Source: DATJPR01 sp963811705 (GTDB lineage Bacteria; Bacteroidota; Ignavibacteria; UBA10030; UBA6906). Taken from it: 64,000 bases of DNA. This document shows positions 62,754-64,000 of this stretch, piece by piece. Positions within the stretch are counted from its first letter, which is position 1; each line of letters starts with the position of its first letter. The DNA lies in the NCBI GenBank assembly GCA_963811705.1, contig CAWESL010000017.1:62001-126000 (forward strand). Direction: 5' to 3'. Under the pieces are notes generated by a model. The model had not been told where the DNA came from. It made no database searches and was given only the letters and a program-made list of their open reading frames with translations. The translations under genes were made by a program, and so were the position numbers.

Positions 62754-63716
62754 ATGCCCCCCCGCTCGTCAACGGCTGTCAGACTTTCCCAAAGCGCGCT
62801 CCGGAAGCACTTTGATGGATTTGTGAGGAGCATGCGCGGGCGAGCCCCGGAAACGCGCGGGACGTACGAGCGTGCCTTGCGGGAATTTCTCCGGTGGCAC
62901 AAGACGGATAGAAAGTGCCGGTTTGTGACGAACGATATCCTCCGCTACAAGAGCCATCTTCTCGACGAGAAACAGCTTTCACAGGTTTCCGTCTCGACCT
63001 ATTTGACATCCGTCCGACAGTTTTGCGATTTCCTGATGCACAAGGGAATCCTCAGAGAGAACCCGGCACGGACGGTGGGCGGGTCAGGAAGACCGACCGC
63101 GCATTCGCGTCAGACGCTGACGGCGGAGGAGGTCAGGGCCGTGCTTGACGCAGTCTATCCCGGCGATGAGCTCGGGCTTCGAGACCTTGCATTCATCAAG
63201 CTCATGGTGTTGTGTGGGCTTTCGGAGATCGAGATCATCCGCGCGAATGCCGAAGACCTGCTCCTCAAGGATGGCGACTCAACGCTTCGCGTGCAGGGAA
63301 AAGGCAGGCTGTCAAAGGACGCCGTGGTCCAGATTCCGCCGAACGTGCGCACCGTCCTCGAGCAATATCTCTCCGTCCGCGGGATCCCGTCGCCGCGCGA
63401 TCCGCTCTTTGCGAGTGCAGGGAACAGGACGCGCGGTGAACGCATGACCACGCGTGGCGTGCGGGAACGCGTTAATCATTATCTGGAAGTCGCCGGTGTG
63501 AAGAAGGGCCGGCTCCGTCAGGTGACGCCGTATTCACTGCGCCACACCGCGGCGGCGCTGATGGCGGAAGCGGGCGCGACCGCAGATGAAATTCGGAACC
63601 GGATGCGGTTGGGAAGCGTGATGACGGCATTGCTGTATCTCAACAAGGTCCGGGATGGAGAAGGCGGGAAGGCGAATGGCGAGAAGGCGCGCAAGGACGA
63701 AGAAACTACCTCGTAA
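62754..63716 (+). CDS. Tyrosine recombinase-like protein with degenerate active site
   Basis: 320 residues from the ATG at 62754; the upstream frame to 62640 comes from pyrimidine repeats. The N-terminal SAM-like core-binding domain spans about 12-108 and the catalytic fold about 120-305. Of the classic R-K-H-R-H/W-Y set, K183, R263 and Y295 are present. The first Arg is Ser (GLSEIE, S157), the first His of HxLRH is Tyr (YSLRH, Y260), and the His/Trp nine residues before the Tyr is Leu (L286). It resembles XerC/D-type proteins in length. Strand exchange may be impaired. It precedes leuS by 17 nt. Confidence 0.75.
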   Translation: MPPRSSTAVRLSQSALRKHFDGFVRSMRGRAPETRGTYERALREFLRWHKTDRKCRFVTNDILRYKSHLLDEKQLSQVSVSTYLTSVRQFCDFLMHKGILRENPARTVGGSGRPTAHSRQTLTAEEVRAVLDAVYPGDELGLRDLAFIKLMVLCGLSEIEIIRANAEDLLLKDGDSTLRVQGKGRLSKDAVVQIPPNVRTVLEQYLSVRGIPSPRDPLFASAGNRTRGERMTTRGVRERVNHYLEVAGVKKGRLRQVTPYSLRHTAAALMAEAGATADEIRNRMRLGSVMTALLYLNKVRDGEGGKANGEKARKDEETTS

Positions 63717-63733
63717 CGAAATCTTAGCATCCC

Positions 63734-64000
63734 ATGGGTTACCCTTTTCAGACAATTGAGCCGAAGTGGCAGCGGTATTGGGAAGAGCACGAGACCTTCC
63801 GTGTGAAGAATCACCCCGCGGGCCCCAAAGCGTACATCCTCGATATGTATCCCTATCCGAGCGGTGCGGGTCTGCACGTCGGTCATCCGGAAGGTTACAC
63901 GGCAACGGACATCCTCTCCCGCTACAAGCGCATGCGGGGATTCTCTGTCCTTCACCCGATGGGATGGGATGCCTTTGGCCTCCCCGCGGAACGCTACGCG
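63734..64000 (+). CDS. leuS: Leucyl-tRNA synthetase, N-terminal part (3' end outside window)
   Basis: The first 89 codons are visible. IEPKWQRYWEEHETFRV is followed by LDMYPYPSGAGLHVGHPEGYTATDI, which contains the class I HIGH-type signature (HVGH), and by HPMGWDAFGLPAERYA, typical of bacterial LeuRS. It charges tRNA-Leu. The frame runs off the right edge, so the editing domain and KMSKS loop are not seen. Confidence 0.97.
   Translation, partial: MGYPFQTIEPKWQRYWEEHETFRVKNHPAGPKAYILDMYPYPSGAGLHVGHPEGYTATDILSRYKRMRGFSVLHPMGWDAFGLPAERYA

Overview
The window reads as chromosomal DNA of a Gram-negative bacterium of the Bacteroidota / Ignavibacteriota / Chlorobiota assemblage. Evidence: type IX secretion (T9SS) C-terminal sorting domains with NYPNPFNP-type motifs, a PorV/PorQ-family outer-membrane protein, a CarboxypepD_reg-plug TonB-dependent receptor, a GWxTD-domain protein, and lipid A acyltransferase and heptosyltransferase genes for LPS. 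An Ignavibacteria-like lineage is my best guess; this is inference. GC looks moderately high and even. There is no sign of a prophage, insertion sequence, plasmid origin or CRISPR array. Coding density is high and many neighbouring genes overlap by ATGA, GTGA or TGATG.

Layout. (1) 1-10.4 kb: the end of a histidine kinase, its sigma-54 response regulator and a coupled archaemetzincin; an ECF sigma / anti-sigma pair; a DUF4139 protein; two SPOR lipoproteins; an orphan MalK/UgpC-type ATPase; and an unrecognised gene paired with a zinc-finger membrane protein. (2) 10.8-22.1 kb: a LacI-type repressor behind a strong promoter with a perfect palindromic operator, then a TonB-dependent receptor, a very large Ca-binding-like exported protein, a PorV-family protein and a T9SS-sorted secreted protein. 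(3) 22.1-30.2 kb: three SGNH-hydrolase/TPR membrane paralogues with a SurA-like peptidyl-prolyl isomerase between the first two. (4) 30.3-45.4 kb: an alpha-glucan locus made of two convergent operons. The plus-strand operon (secreted GH13, GH57, cytoplasmic GH13, two SLC45-like MFS carriers) starts from a promoter with the same operator as the lacI gene. The minus-strand operon carries a small membrane protein, an esterase with a glycogen-binding-like domain, a GH133-type debranching enzyme with a C-terminal glucodextranase-like module, and a short-chain dehydrogenase. (5) 45.5-56.7 kb: a CheY-like regulator, YjbQ, GWxTD protein, LpxL-like acyltransferase, WaaF-like heptosyltransferase, TsaC, a large PIG-L deacetylase, and a ferric-iron-type ABC importer. 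(6) 56.9-64 kb: tRNA-Arg(CCG), a TPR protein, a partner-switching module (PP2C phosphatase, STAS, RsbW-like kinase, second PP2C phosphatase), a noncoding mosaic of short-period repeats, a tyrosine-recombinase relative with a degenerate active site, and the start of leuS.

How it fits together. The identical operator TGGAAGCGCTTCCA sits just downstream of the -10 element at both the lacI gene and the amylase operon. This predicts that one repressor controls its own gene, perhaps the outer-membrane cluster after it, and the glucan operon 20 kb away. Secreted amylases and the debranching enzyme would cut glucans outside the cytoplasm, the MFS pair would import maltodextrins, and the cytoplasmic GH13 would process them. 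Points most worth a second look are the shared operator, active-site substitutions in both GH13 proteins and in the SGNH trio, the unrecognised regulator/zinc-finger pair, the degenerate recombinase and the short-period repeat tract.
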